From positions 1-64,000 of the forward strand of contig JAPEVF010000131.1 of the NCBI GenBank assembly GCA_029747585.1: a stretch of 64,000 nucleotides of DNA, in the 5' to 3' direction. The stretch comes from Pleurotus djamor. Taxonomy: Eukaryota > Basidiomycota > Agaricomycetes > Agaricales > Pleurotaceae. This document shows, in pieces, positions 35,199-46,376 of this stretch (position 1 is the first letter of the stretch; each line of letters starts with the position of its first letter). The notes below the pieces were generated by a model. The model was not told where the DNA came from, ran no database searches, and worked only from the letters and a program-made list of their open reading frames with translations. A program made the translations under genes and the position numbers.

Positions 35199-35985
35199 TG
35201 AAGCTCTGAACATCCGGGGCAAACTATCTTGCAGCTTTCGATAAGCTGGCGTTAATCTAGACTCCCATATACCAACCACTATGTCNTANNAGNTATGAAG
35301 ATAAGGAATACAAGTCTAACTCTATGTATAACTGATCGTGCCTTGTGGAATATCGCTTGTTATCTCCCATTCAGTCTGAAGTTCGGTTCGCCGCTCAGAA
35401 ACAGCCTATCTCTCATCTTGCCGCGAAGACTTCAATCTCGTACACTGGATGCATCACTGTTAATCTCCACAAAAAGGTGCCGGTCATCCTAGATATCAGT
35501 CCTCGTGTCTACTCTGATTCAATTGCCTCCGCAGCGAACCANCCNNNTTGTCTCCACATTCTAGGATTCGTGGCTTGCCGTTTGCAGTACCTTGCGCACA
35601 TGATCCACTGTAAATGGGCGTTTCACACCCAGAATGTGAAGTCCTCGAGAAGTCTTCACCCAAGTNGCTGGNTAGCTGAGTTCCGAGTCAATGAACCTCA
35701 AGTNTACCTCATGGCATATCATCCTGACGGAGGGAAGAGGAAGAAGCTTTGATTTGAGGGTGGTTCCCTCATGTTATTTTTATATGGCAGCTATATCTTG
35801 CTTTTCGCAAGGTCGCCTTTGTGTGCCTGCCACATCCTCAATCCCCTCCCCTACATCGAGCTCGCTGGCCTCATAACGCTCCCCGTTACAATCTTGATCT
35901 AGACAACCGATCCCCCAACAAAAACCACTATCCGCTTCGAAGGAACCCATCTCTGATCTATCAACGAAGTCATATAACGTGGAAG
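35199..35985. other. intergenic, one doubtful open frame
   Basis: Bases 35345-35752 hold a 135-codon open frame without recognisable domains, introns or coding bias (HLAAKTSISYTGCITVNLHK). I regard it as chance. Otherwise nothing is seen. Confidence 0.4.
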
Positions 35986-36860
35986 ATGTCATTTTCTTGT
36001 GTTATATGTTTGGATGCTTTGACAAGTCCAATTTCTTTGCCCTGCGGTAAGTCACCTGCTGAAAACGCCACCTCTAAATCTGATCATGGCTATAGGACAT
36101 ATCTTCTGTGAGCAATGTATGAAGCTCCACATGTCGCATAACATGTCCACATCCACGGGTCGCGTAACCTGCCCCACTTGTCGAACCGCTTTCACTCGTC
36201 AGTATTGACATCTTCCAATTCANNCCGCTAATCAATTGAAACTCTTCATAGTCACAATGGATGAGNTGNACAGCAAGAACGCGGGATNGTTCCCATTCCC
36301 AACTCTTCGAAAGCTNTACCTCCCTCCTCCTTCCCCTCCAGTCAGCCCAACNCGCACAGGGTCTTCGAATCACAGCATCAACGCCGTCTCTGCAGGGGTA
36401 CCTGAGCACGAGTCTGAAGGGTACCTTTCATTACTTTCACGAGTATCTCGACTCGAGGCAAGAGTCGCCGAACTCAAGCGGGAGAAGGACAAGCTCAACA
36501 ACGAGTCCCACCAAAGGTTCCAAATCCTCCAAAGCGTGCTCGCAGACCGGCAAAACCTCAAGACCGATAACGAGCGAATCCGAAAAGATCTATGGGCATG
36601 GCGGAATAAGTATGAAATGCTTAGCACCCGCGTTCGCAATGGGATCGTCTGGTGAGGATCATTTCTCGCTCGAGATTAAGCTTTTTCTGAGTCGTTTGAT
36701 CAGGGCGAAGGAAGCTGAATCGCATTCAGATGAAGTGAGGAGCAAGCGAATGGTCGCCACTCGCCCGAATGCGTTCCGCCCGCAGCAGGCTCGCGCCGCA
36801 GCAGAAAAAGTCAGACTTGGTATGTTCGCATGGTGGGGACTTGCAAGCGGCCAACGTTGA
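35986..36860 (+). CDS. RING-finger coiled-coil protein (array member 3)
   Basis: ATG at 35986 gives MSFSCVICLDALTSPISLPC, an intron in the following Gly codon, then GHIFCEQCMKLH and VTCPTCRTAFT: a complete C3HC4 RING in the first 65 residues. The second intron (about 36198-36252) joins to a Ser/Pro-rich linker with LRK-X-YLPPPSPP. A coiled coil follows (YLSLLSRVSRLEARVAELKR, EKDKLNNESHQRFQILQSVL). A donor after GIVW joins to AKEAESHSDEVRSKRMVATR and a basic tail ending ASGQR, TGA at 36858-36860. If that last intron is not spliced, the protein ends at 36655. No clear membrane helix. Intron positions in the RING match members 4-8 exactly, which supports common descent. Confidence 0.8.
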
Positions 36861-37488
36861 ATGGATTCATATGATGAATACGAGACGATTGATATATTGT
36901 GTAATTTATATGCTTATAGGGTATACGCGACTGTATATATCTGGTTATTTCCTCCTGCCTTCTCTATCCCGTCTCGTGCATGGACACGGTGACCACCGTC
37001 GCATGCCCCTGTTGTCCCTGTTTGGCGATTTGGACCCCGATCAACCTACCTCTCGGATGCTGCTGCTCGATTCAGACCTTTGTACGCACTCTGTGCGTCG
37101 CTTCTCCCTTTTCCTTGACATTAACGACTTTGCCCATTTCTCGTGGGTCCGTTCAACCTGGTCCAAGGGGACACACCACGGGCTCCTCCTGGAATCTGGT
37201 GATAATATGATATTCTGGTGCTAAGAAACGCGAATAAGACGACGGAACATTACCCACATCATCCAGAAGCGTGTAAAATGATTTACCTTCCAGAACGCTA
37301 ACACCGAGTTCCCAGAGAGTCCGTTTGCGTAGGATAAAGACGAGCTTAAGGTGGGGCCTCTGACATCCTTCCAATTCCCGATCTCAGCTTCTCGGTAAGT
37401 AGTCGGGGCGCAAAGGTTTACAAAGGACACAATCAAGTCTTGTCCTCTTTCTGTAGCTCATCAGCAGTCTTCCAGCTGCCACGATTCG
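36861..37488. other. intergenic, possible relic
   Basis: Short frames such as one with VACPCCPCLAIW at about 36995 have no matching family or splice pattern. Nothing is called. Confidence 0.4.
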
Positions 37489-38488
37489 ATGTCCTTGAAC
37501 TGTCTCATCTGCCTCGAGGGACTATCGAGCCCTGTGTCGCTTCCATGCGGTATGTATGTAGCCCTGAGCCCTCTACCATCTTACTGACGACATGAACAAG
37601 GTCATGTATTTTGTGAGTGGTGCTTGAAACGCCACGCCCTTCATAGTAGTACTCCTTCAAAGCGTATCGGATGCCCAACCTGTCGCAAGATCTTCCACAA
37701 TGGTAAGTGATTTCATCGTAGTGCTTTGTCGCTATCGGACGATAATGGGGTGCGTTTACAGTGGAAGGAGCGACAATTCGTAAACTATACCTACCATATA
37801 CGGATACCGTCCAAACGACACCGGAGCAGACGCCATGTGAACCCAATGAATCCGATCCTCTTATGCTACATGTAGCGGACTTGGAGGCGAGGCTCAGGGA
37901 GCTAGAGAACGTGAAGGAGAGGACGGACCGGGACTGGCTGAACAGGATGCAGGTATTGTATACAGCGTTTCGACGGAGACGGGTCATGTCATCTTGGGAG
38001 AGGACGGCTGAGATTGTCACTGCGTATGGAATTCAATGGTGTTCGCCGCAAATGTCTAACCCCCGGTCCTTGCATCATAGCGTCCTGGTCTACTTCTCCG
38101 GTGCACTCTTCGGAGCGAGGAAATATGGAACTTTTGGGGTAGTTGTCGGAATCCTGGCTGAGCTGTCGTTCCTGTGGGTGCGGGACCTTGACTGGATGCA
38201 GCCTAGGTAAGATTTCGTCCATCCAACTTCCATCGTCCAACTAAATGTCACTTTATAGAGTTCATGGATTGTGGAGAATGTAGCTGGCTTCTATACACGG
38301 AATACTGACAGTGGGTTGTTTTGTTGATGCAGATGGCGTGGAGATAATCAAGATTCAACCTTTCGCTTGAAGGAGGGATGTTTAGCGCTCAGGCGGCTTT
38401 GGCGGAGATCATGTCCGACTGGGCCGCGCTTGCCACCTCGCAGCCACTTCTGAGCGCATCCACCAACGAGACCAGCTTGCTCGCATAA
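37489..38488 (+). CDS. RING-finger membrane protein (array member 4, block type A)
   Basis: ATG at 37489 gives MSLNCLICLEGLSSPVSLPC, an intron in the Gly codon, then GHVFCEWCLKRH and IGCPTCRKIFHN. After an intron in phase with the next Gly/Val codon come VEGATIRKLYLPYTDT and a coil (LHVADLEARLRELENVKERT, WLNRMQVLYTAFRRRR). A hydrophobic segment with TFGVVVGILAELSFLWV (about 38130-38180) could be a membrane helix. The last exon, ending TAA at 38486-38488, reads FSAQAALAEIMSDW and is matched by the tail of the gene at 39788. Exact splicing between about 38030 and 38380 is not certain. Predicted role is membrane-linked E3 ligase. Confidence 0.72.
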
Positions 38489-38713
38489 ATCCTTTCTATC
38501 ATCATCAGACTCACGATAAGGACTACGGGATACGATCTAGAGTCTTACAAGTCTCAAATCCTAACGCTCAGGCGTTGTATGAATTGGAATCGCCTTGCGG
38601 GGACGGTCTGCTAATTTTATAGGCTCCGAGACGCAACGCGTTTTTTACTCACCGTCTAGGTTTCAACTGCTTGCTTAAGTACCATGCTCCGCCCAGCCCT
38701 CTCGTGTTAGACG

Positions 38714-39551
38714 ATGACTTTGGTGCCAGAATGTCTCATCTGCTTTGGATCCTTCAAGGATCCCCAGTCTTTGCCCTGTGGTGAGTTTGTTCCTTGCGAA
38801 GCGAAAAACGTGTTGTTTACCAATCCTGTGCGCAGGTCATATCTTCTGTGCTGAATGTGTAAGCTTGATTGTGAGGTACTCGCGAACCATATGCAAAAAA
38901 TACGGGGAAGTCACTTGTTTGGCGTGCGGGCAGGTCTTCGATCGTGAGTCTTCAACAATTTCCTACATCCGTCATCCAGTCAACACCAATGCGACGCTTT
39001 CAGCCACCACCGAATTCAATACCTTTCGGCCGCTATTCTCAACCTATTTCGAGCCGATCCTGTCCACTATACCCCCGGGTGTACCCCTCCATGCAACCAG
39101 CTTCTCGGACATTGCAATACCAGAAGTCGGTAGGACCGCGCTTCAAGACATTTCGGACGACTACCGCGAGGTATCAGAAAGATTGGAGATGGTGCGGAAG
39201 CAGCTAGCCAGAGTGCGAACCGCAAAGCAACAGCTCACCCAAGTGAAATTACACCACGATGGCCTGCGAGCTTGTCTAGGCATCTCTAGGAAGGAAACCC
39301 TTCGATGGGTTATCAGGGCTATTCCACATTACCGCTGGACGACGTGGATATCGCCGCTTCTTCTGTATGTTCCCGTTGATCTGTTGTGAAATCGTCTTGA
39401 CGCATCGCCGTTGTTTAGGTATCTCTTTGGTTTCTTATGGGTCCCGATTGTGTTGTTCTTCTGGTCGCTCGTGGCTGACTTCATCCGTGGCGCGTTCCTG
39501 GCTGTTTTTCTTGCTATGTCTTTGACTGTGTATCATCACCTGTTCTGTTAA
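38714..39551 (+). CDS. RING-finger membrane protein (array member 5, block type B)
   Basis: MTLVPECLICFGSFKDPQSL at 38714, then PCG split by an intron, GHIFCAECVSLIV and VTCLACGQVFD make the RING; CLAC replaces the usual CPxC. A 62 bp intron (donor GTGAGTCTTC at about 38942) joins to TEFNTFRPLFSTYFEPI and a conserved block SFSDIAIPEVGRTALQDI plus a coil (YREVSERLEMVRKQLARVRT). The C-terminus has two hydrophobic helices split by an intron: TTWISPLLLYLFGFLWVPIV-LFFWSLVADF and GAFLAVFLAMSLTV, ending HHLFC and TAA at 39549-39551. It is a close paralogue of the gene at 40935. Membrane insertion with a cytosolic RING is likely. Confidence 0.85.
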
Positions 39552-39787
39552 TGCACCATTGTCTTCCCCATATTCAGGAGCTCCAGCGGACTCCTTGCTC
39601 TGTCGCTTTCGGCGCCCGGGGGCCGCTGGACCATACAAAGTTAGACCGCCTTACGACAAACATCCTCTTTGATTTCTGTATCATAATGCTCGCATTGTCA
39701 CAGCTCACCGTATAACTAGAGCTCACTAATGCACCTCCTGCCTCCAAACCATCCTCGAACCACGTAATTCTCGCTCTCCCCCCCTGC

Positions 39788-40871
39788 ATGATGTCGTTGG
39801 ACTGTATCATCTGCTTCGAAGCGTTACGCGATCCCGTTTCCCTCCCTTGTGGTGTGTCTGATACACTCCTTTCCCGTCTATATTCATAACGTTTTTCGGT
39901 CAGGCCATGTCTTCTGCGAGCCTTGTATCACTCCCGCCGGCGGTCAGGGTTGGGTATCGTGCCATGTCTGTCGGCGCCGTCATAATGGTGCGAAGTCTCT
40001 CCCATCCATCTAGCGCGAACTCCGTTCATCATTACCAATCTAGTCAGAAAGGCTGGCCTTCTACGTCGTCTGTATCTTCTTGACCAACTATTACGGCGTA
40101 CGAATACAATCATCTGGCCTCTCAATTTCTCATGACCAATTTTCATTCAGACGGCGATCAAGCTCAAATCGAGAATTTGACGGCCACCGCGAAGGATGCG
40201 CTTGCTCTTAGAAGCAATGCTACCCGCCAATCAAGTATGTTCCAAGCACGGCTTGATTTACTCTGTAAAACGCACATTCCGGACTGGAAAGGCTTCGTGA
40301 TGCACTCGTTCTCGCCATCACATTGTTGACTATCCATGTTTTGTGAGTTCTCTGCAACGTGCTACCACTGGGTGCTAACATCACAGTATGTGTAGCTTGG
40401 TCGCGATCCTGCTTCTAAAGCCAATGGACAGTGGTCCCCTCGGCGGCCCGTTCGTGAAAGCCTCTGTGATAAATGGTCTAACTCTGGTTGTGATCCTTGC
40501 TTTCGCTTCCTTACCTAGGTATAGTGTGCTATTCGTTGGAACGGTATCCCTATTTAAGCAAAGACAACCCTCTCATGCCATATGAACTCGCTGACGTCCC
40601 TCCCTTTACCGTTACGCCTTGTAGTTCGAGCTCGGTTCTAGATATGGGGGAAGTTGTCTACTCCATACGTACTCTAGCTTGTACCCCGACTATTACTTCC
40701 TGTACTAGTTTGCTCCCTGTTTTACGATATTTCACGTCCATCCGTCCTCATTTTTGTACTGCATGGTCTCTTGCCTTGCGCATCCTTGAACTAACAAGCG
40801 CCCAGACGGCTTTGACGGAGAGAATGTCCGACCTGCCCGTTTCCCAGTTATTCCATCATGGATTCATTTAG
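39788..40871 (+). CDS. RING-finger membrane protein (array member 6, block type A)
   Basis: MMSLDCIICFEALRDPVSLP at 39788 (a second ATG follows at once), CG split by an intron, GHVFCEPC and VSCHVCRRRHN form the RING. An intron leads to VRKAGLLRRLYLLDQLLR, then DQAQIENLTATAKDALALRS. Beyond that splicing is unsure. A reading LRDALVLAITLLTIHVL and then SLVAILLLK and TLVVILAFASL would give membrane helices, but the obvious acceptor at about 40290 puts the first of these out of frame. The last exon ends TSAQTALTERMSDLPV... with TAG at 40869-40871, homologous to the tail of the gene at 37489. The gene may be intact with unusual splicing or slightly damaged. Confidence 0.6.
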
Positions 40872-40934
40872 ACTCTGAGGAACGCGCCTTCGCCCATTCG
40901 TACCATGCTATGCCCTGTTATCTCATACTAAGGA

Positions 40935-41729
40935 ATGTCTCCCGTACCCGAATGTCTCATCTGCTTTGGATCCTTCAAGGATCCTCACTCTTTACCTTGT
41001 GGTACGTGCTTATAACCGGCTCTATCATCTAGCTCAAGGCTATCGCTCATCCGTTTTATACAACTAGGCCATATATTTTGTGCTAAATGTGTAGACGCAA
41101 TTGTGGGGTACTCGCAAACCATAAGTGGTCAAACTACTTGCCTAACTTGTGGACAGGTCTTCCCTCGTGAGTGTTATATCCCCATTTCCCCGGGCCAAAC
41201 TCAATGGATGATATTTTCAGCTTTAACCGAATCCAATATCTTTCGACCATTGTATTCAACTTACTTCGAGCCGATCATGTCTTCTTTACCGCCAGCCGTG
41301 AAACTCCATCCAACAAGTTTCTCGGATACTGCGATCCCTGAAGTTGGGAGGACAGCGCTTCAGGACATTGCGGATGACTACCGTGAGGTATCAGAGAGAC
41401 GAGAGTTGGTGCAGAAACAGCTGGCCAGGGTTAGAGACGTTAAACGGCAGATCATGCAGATGAAAACTCATCACGATGGCCTTCGAGCTTTCTTAGGCGA
41501 ACCTAAAGAGGTGACGTCTCGATGGGTTGTTCCAGCTATTCCGCGTTTGCGGTGGATAATTTGGGCATTGCCACTCCTCCTGTGCGTTTCCGTCGACTTT
41601 ACTATACTGAGAGCGCGTTCTCATCAAACGTCTAGATGTATCATTGCTTTCTTGCTTTTCTGGAAAGGCCGCGGTTCGTTTATTTGGTCGTTCGTGGTTC
41701 TCCGTCCATGGCGTATTTTGGCAATCTAA
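40935..41729 (+). CDS. RING-finger membrane protein (array member 7, block type B)
   Basis: ATG at 40935 gives MSPVPECLICFGSFKDPHSL, PCG with the usual intron, GHIFCAKCVDAIVGYS and TTCLTCGQVF. A 56 bp intron joins P to LTESNIFRPLYSTYFEPI, then SFSDTAIPEVGRTALQDIAD, a coil (YREVSERRELVQKQLARVRD), and IPRLRWIIWALPLLL. After a final intron follow CIIAFLLFWKGRGSFIWSFV and VLRPWRILAI, TAA at 41727-41729. Nearly every segment has a counterpart in the gene at 38714. The RING again has CLTC in place of CPxC, a shared peculiarity of type B. Two C-terminal hydrophobic segments suggest membrane anchoring. Confidence 0.85.
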
Positions 41730-42708
41730 TTTGCTCCGTCTGCGACTGTAAAATTAGCGATACTATTCTCCACTGGCTCCCACGTCCAACGAGAATTGGA
41801 TTCTATACGTGCTCTCTCACTCATTGCGTGGCTACCTTCGAGCTCATCCTCTCACCCACGAGTCTCACCCACGAAGAAGTCGACGTTTTGTTAACATGTC
41901 CATTCTCATTTCGAGGACATGCCTTTGTATCGGACAGTAGGTGTCTGACTTGTGCGTGTCGTTCCCCCAAAACACCTACCCCTCTGATTGCTGAGCGCTG
42001 ACACAGTATACAGGCAAGGCATGGAACCCTCTCTCCCAATGAGAAGTGCCAACATTCTCTTGGAGCGCCATTTCTATGCTGAAACCACTATCTGGACTGG
42101 AACGTGTCTTCCATATACCTTGGTCAGGTGAGCATCTATCTGGATGGCCCTGACCCACAATGCACGCTTTAACCTCCCCACTGGCTAAGCGTACTGCTAT
42201 GCTATGGAGGAGTCGGGAAGATCAGTGTGGCCTCTTTGTCTTCCCCAGATTGGTATCTTGCATAGGAATGCCCTCCGCAACGAGTACTCAGTCGCAAGAT
42301 ACATTCCTGGGAATTGGGGTCCGTTGCACGATAAACGACGAACTGCGGCATTTCATTAGAACTTGTCTGGAATGGGAACGTGTCTTCCATGAAACTTCGT
42401 CATGCGCCTCATGATATTTCACGCTTTGACCTCTGCTTCTCCATCGGTCCGTGACTAGGTCACAAGTGCTGCTCATGTTGCGTGCCCTACACCATATCAG
42501 GAGCTTAGCGCACTATCATTCCGTGCCACTGTGTCACCGCCCCTTGAACGGTGCTCTAAGGTAAGTATGTGTTCCAGAATTTTATTCCATCCGAGGCTCA
42601 TGTTGAGGAGTTTCCCGAGTGACCCAAGCAAAACCAGGAGATGCACCAGTGTAACGTTCTTCACCCCCCCACATTTCATCAACCAAAGATACCTCTTGCA
42701 TTAACACA
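41730..42708. other. intergenic, short direct repeats
   Basis: No gene is recognised in about 980 bp. A word like GGAACGTGTCTTCCAT occurs at about 42104 and again at about 42377 with similar flanks, perhaps the scar of a small local duplication. A decayed type A copy could once have been here. Confidence 0.4.
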
Positions 42709-43619
42709 ATGTCGCCGCAGTGTCGAGTCTGCTATGAAGATATTGGTGTTGCTCTGTCCCTTCCTTGTGGTGAAGTCTCTCTTGCATTGGTTGGCGTCAA
42801 TGATTCTCATGCCAAGATTTCAGGACATGTATTCTGTCGAGGCTGCGTGAACCGCATCGTGCGGCTTGCTGATGAAGACGAAGAAGAGCCAAGATGCCCC
42901 ACCTGCCGTCAACCATGTCAGTGCTTCTTCATTGCAAAGGCACTTTTGAGCCCAATTAACCATCTCCTCTTGCAGATGAACCAGACGACGAAACGTACCC
43001 GGCACTTCGTAGGACATACTTACCGGAAGAGTCTACCTCAGAAGAGTCTCAGACCACCGATCTCCAGGCCATCGAAGATAGTCTCGAAAGCCTGGAGGCC
43101 CGTGTCGAGGCTTCAGAGGGTGCTCTGAACAACCACCGTAGTGTGATACATCAACAGGGCGAAGCAATCAACCGGCTCCTTGGTGATCCCTCAAGAGTGC
43201 ATTGGGACTTACACCAGAGAGAACTGAGAATTCAATCCCTTGAACAGCAAACAATCGCGATCGAAGAACGAGCTAGACAAGCAATGAATATACTGGCTGG
43301 CTGGCGTGACCTGCGTGATGAACAAGATGCTCATATCGAAGCCCAGAAGAACATCAACGAGAGCAATGATGACCGTATCGTCCATCATGAAGTTGCCCTG
43401 GCTGATTTGAGCGCTCGTCAGAACGAGTTGGCTCAATCGGTATCTGTGCTTCGAAGCTCGGAGGCAGAGCAGTATGAGCGATACCAGTACCATCGGGGCC
43501 TCCTTTCCGGGAAACTAGATATGTTGCGTGCTTCAAGCAAGAAGAGTTTGTACTTTGACTTGTTGCTTCTCTTCCTCAACTTCGTATTATTCGTATGCTA
43601 TCTACTATCTCGTAAATAG
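42709..43619 (+). CDS. tail-anchored RING coiled-coil protein (array member 8)
   Basis: MSPQCRVCYEDIGVALSLPC at 42709, an intron in the Gly codon, then GHVFCRGCVNRIV and PRCPTCRQP form a RING. A second intron joins to a YEPDDETYPALRRTYLPEES segment. From about residue 95 the protein is one long coiled coil (LQAIEDSLESLEARVEASEG, LHQRELRIQSLEQQTIAIEE, VALADLSARQNELAQSVSVL). It ends with a single hydrophobic helix and basic tip (LYFDLLLLFLNFVLFVCYLL then SRK, TAG at 43617-43619). A lone C-terminal helix with two to three residues after it is the classic tail-anchor layout, so the RING should face the cytosol from the ER, mitochondrial or another membrane. About 265 residues. Confidence 0.88.
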
Positions 43620-43817
43620 ACCCACGAATTTCCGTACAAATTAGTATGAGTATCCCATAAAATATGTGGTAGGTATGACCTAGATGGAGAGCTGAGTGTT
43701 GGTTGACGTTGCGTTAAGTAACATGGCGAGGCCTTCAAAGAGCTCCTGAGCTCCTGTTAGACATTTAGCGCCACCTCCAGGCGCCCGGGCAGCATCCATC
43801 ACACAACCAACACACAA

Positions 43818-44524
43818 CGCATGAGCATTGCATAAGCAAGCTATCGTCCTCGTCAACGCATCCTCCGAAGGCCAGCGACAACGACTGCGCCATCTGCCAC
43901 GAGCCTCTTCTCGTCCCAAGTAACGACGACGAAAAGCCATCGCTCCTCATCGACGATGTCGCTCTTCGCTGCAAGCACCATTTTCATTGGAGTTGCATCC
44001 TAGAGTACGCGCTGTCTTCTCCTGAAGCGCGCAATCGCTGTGCCCTCTGCCGTCAGAGCGTTCTGAATGCCCGAGGACAATTCATCGTGGAAGTTCGCAA
44101 TGAGGGTGGATTCACTGGAGGTTTCGACTTTGGCCAGGAAATTGATGAGCAGCTCTATTACAAGGTACGCATATAAGTACTCCTGCCTAATGCTCGAGCT
44201 CGAACTTTCTCGTAGGAGAATCCTGAGGCGGAAAGGGAGATGACTTTCTTATCCTTGATGGCGCAGGGAGATTTGGATGACGCTGAAAAGTTCTTGAAAG
44301 GCGAGGATCCCGGCGCGACCAAGAAAATGGATCCGAACGTCTGTTATGAAAGCGGCGGCATGACAGCGATGCACATGGCTGCGTTGAATGACGATGTGGA
44401 AGGTGTTCAATTGCTCTTGAGATATGGCGCCGATAAAGAACAAAAGTCCGAGGATGGTCACACCGCACTCGATCTGGCTGAGGATGTGGACGCGAAGAGG
44501 GTCACATCCCTCTTGAAAGGATGA
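43818..44524 (+). CDS. RING plus ankyrin-repeat protein, 5' end unresolved
   Basis: The RING reads DCAICHEPLL, an acidic insert of about 17 residues, LRCKHHFHWSC (H2-type with two His) and RCALCRQSV. It differs from the array members around it. After about 44164 an intron joins to ENPEAEREMTFLSLMAQGDL, and two ankyrin repeats follow (TAMHMAALNDDVEGVQLLLR then YGADKEQKSEDGHTALDLAE), ending SLLKG, TGA. No in-frame ATG precedes the RING; the frame stays open back beyond 43800, and ATG at 43821 is out of frame. Either a 5' exon or a base error is missing. Cytosolic E3 ligase with a protein-binding repeat is the likely role. Confidence 0.75.
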
Positions 44525-44746
44525 AGGCGATTAACGCATGTCTGGTAATATGAAATTGTATTTGTACCGAGCTCANTGAAACGATCCAGTTCATTCTTCA
44601 TCCAAGTTGGAGCCAAGGCTGAGTTCGACACCCCTGCCTCCCCTGTCATGCTACTCAGCAAAGCGTGTTCTGGGGCGTGTTCCCTTTCAACTTTACTCGC
44701 TACTCAAAGGACCTCTATCCACCATCGATAGCCATCGCGAAGAGAA

Positions 44747-46139
44747 ATGGTTTCAGTACAGAGTTGCAAGATTTGTCAAGGAGAACTGAAAAACGAAGCC
44801 GGTGAGCTTTAAAGCGTTCATCATTGAATTCGCCCTTTCATACTGAATGCCTATTATTCTAGGTCGAACTGTTTGTACTGGATGCGATAGCCCTACCGCA
44901 ACCATCAACGGCTTGGACGATGAAACAGAGCAGAATTCCAACAACGTCGATGGTGAGGTCGATTTGTCGATTCGTTTGAAATGCACCTGAACTCCCTTTG
45001 TTCTCTAGAAGGTGACGATCGCCCCGTTCCGCCTGAAGAACAAACGCCTCGTGTTTCTTTCGGGGAGTATCAGGCCCTGGTAGATCGAATTTGCCAGCTT
45101 GAGCACGAGATCTCCGAAGCAAGAGTCCCTCCCACAAGGGCAGTAGCCGACCTAGGCGGCGAGCTCGACGACGACGGTTCAAAGAGCACCGTCGAACAGA
45201 GACAGAAAGCAGAGTTGACAACAGACATCATAACTTCAACCCGCCGACGTAGAGGCTTCTTTTATGGAACCGGCCTAAACATCCAGAGAGTCAAAAGAAT
45301 CATGATGGCTTGTTTCGTTGGCGCCCTGTGAGTCTATATTCTTCAGAAATGGGTTTTATGGTGAACTATCTCTCTCTAGCTTTGTCGTAGGACTCGTCGT
45401 CCTTTGGTCCTGGCCTCAAGGGAAAGAGGGCCCATTGAATCGAGACATCCAAGGGGTCGTAGAACGGCTTGCGAAGATGGAGGGAGCGATGCAAGAGAAG
45501 TTGTCCGGCATCGACAACGCTCTCCTTGAAGGCGTCCGTTGGAGAGCTAAGGTAGACGAGAAGATGAAGGACATGATGAACGTTGTTCTCGACGTGAACC
45601 ACTGGAGAGCGAACAGCCAGGAGAGATTGCAGACCATCGACAGCGCGCTATTCGATCTGAAGAGCTGGAACATCAACGCCCAGGAGAAGCTGAACAGAAT
45701 TGATGGAACGCTCCTCGATGTGGTGAACTGGAAGATCCTGACTCGGGAGAAGATGAAAGGCATTGTCACCGATTTGGCTCAGACGAAGAACTCCGCCGCC
45801 ATCAGCCAGGAAAGACTCAACACCGTTTTCAACCTTGTACAAGACATGAAGAACGAGAACGCCGGCATCCAGCAGCGGTTGAAAGGCATCGAGAAGGGCT
45901 GGAAAGCCGTGTTGGGTGCTCTTGTCAATCTTCCCAATCAAGTGCTTCCCGAGGAAGTTTATCGACTTGCAGCGGGTATCAAGGAAGGGAAAGGCGAAGT
46001 TGCGGGGACGAGGACGTCAACGAAGCTTGAGGTTGTCTGGCGGGGCTTCTTTCACTATTTGAAGATCGTACTGGGTGTTGTGCGAGCGGGTCTTGTCAAG
46101 TTGGGGAAACTGGTTTGGAAGCGTATGAATGGGCATTAG
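44747..46139 (+). CDS. half-RING, 21-residue repeat membrane protein (array member 9)
   Basis: ATG at 44747 gives MVSVQSCKICQGELKNEAG with the usual intron in the Gly codon, then RTVCTGCDS: two CxxC pairs only. The His and last Cys pairs of the RING are missing and the protein runs straight into an acidic linker. A short coil (YQALVDRICQLEHEI) precedes a membrane helix split by an intron (RIMMACFVGAL then FVVGLVVLWSW). The rest is seven tandem repeats of exactly 21 residues (see the repeat entry). Then come a Gly/Lys-rich linker and a final amphipathic region (VVWRGFFHYLKIVLGVVRAG) ending MNGH, TAG at 46137-46139. As a derivative of the RING family it probably no longer binds E2. About 405 residues. 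Confidence 0.82.
45495..45935 (+). repeat. seven 63-bp coding repeats
   Basis: Within the gene at 44747 the protein breaks into seven units of exactly 21 residues. Each starts E/Q-K/R-L/M, has a hydrophobic residue at position 6 and often Asp at 7, Leu/Val near 10-11, and Trp at position 16 in units 1-4. Unit starts read EKLSGID, EKMKDMM, ERLQTID, EKLNRID, EKMKGIV, ERLNTVF and QRLKGIE. Twenty-one residues equals three heptads. Confidence 0.9.
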
Positions 46140-46376
46140 TGACGCATGTGGTCCCTTATGTTGTATGTCGAGTAGAGTCATCACTGTGCCTAATGTTTAT
46201 ACCCTTTGCTGTAAAGACCACGGGCCCGTGCGCTTTTCTGCGAGCCACTTGAGCCGTGGATAAGACAAAGGAAAAGCATGAGGCACCGTCGTATATAAAG
46301 AGTAGCGTTGCTGCACGACCTACCATCAGACTCTTTCCCCTCGAACATACCCTCTTGAAGTGGTTCACACAGACAA

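Noticed and set aside
45416..45941. Two minus-strand frames opposite the 21-residue repeats
   Set aside because: They mirror the 63 bp repeat on the wrong strand; the plus strand has the membrane helix, introns and RING remnant.
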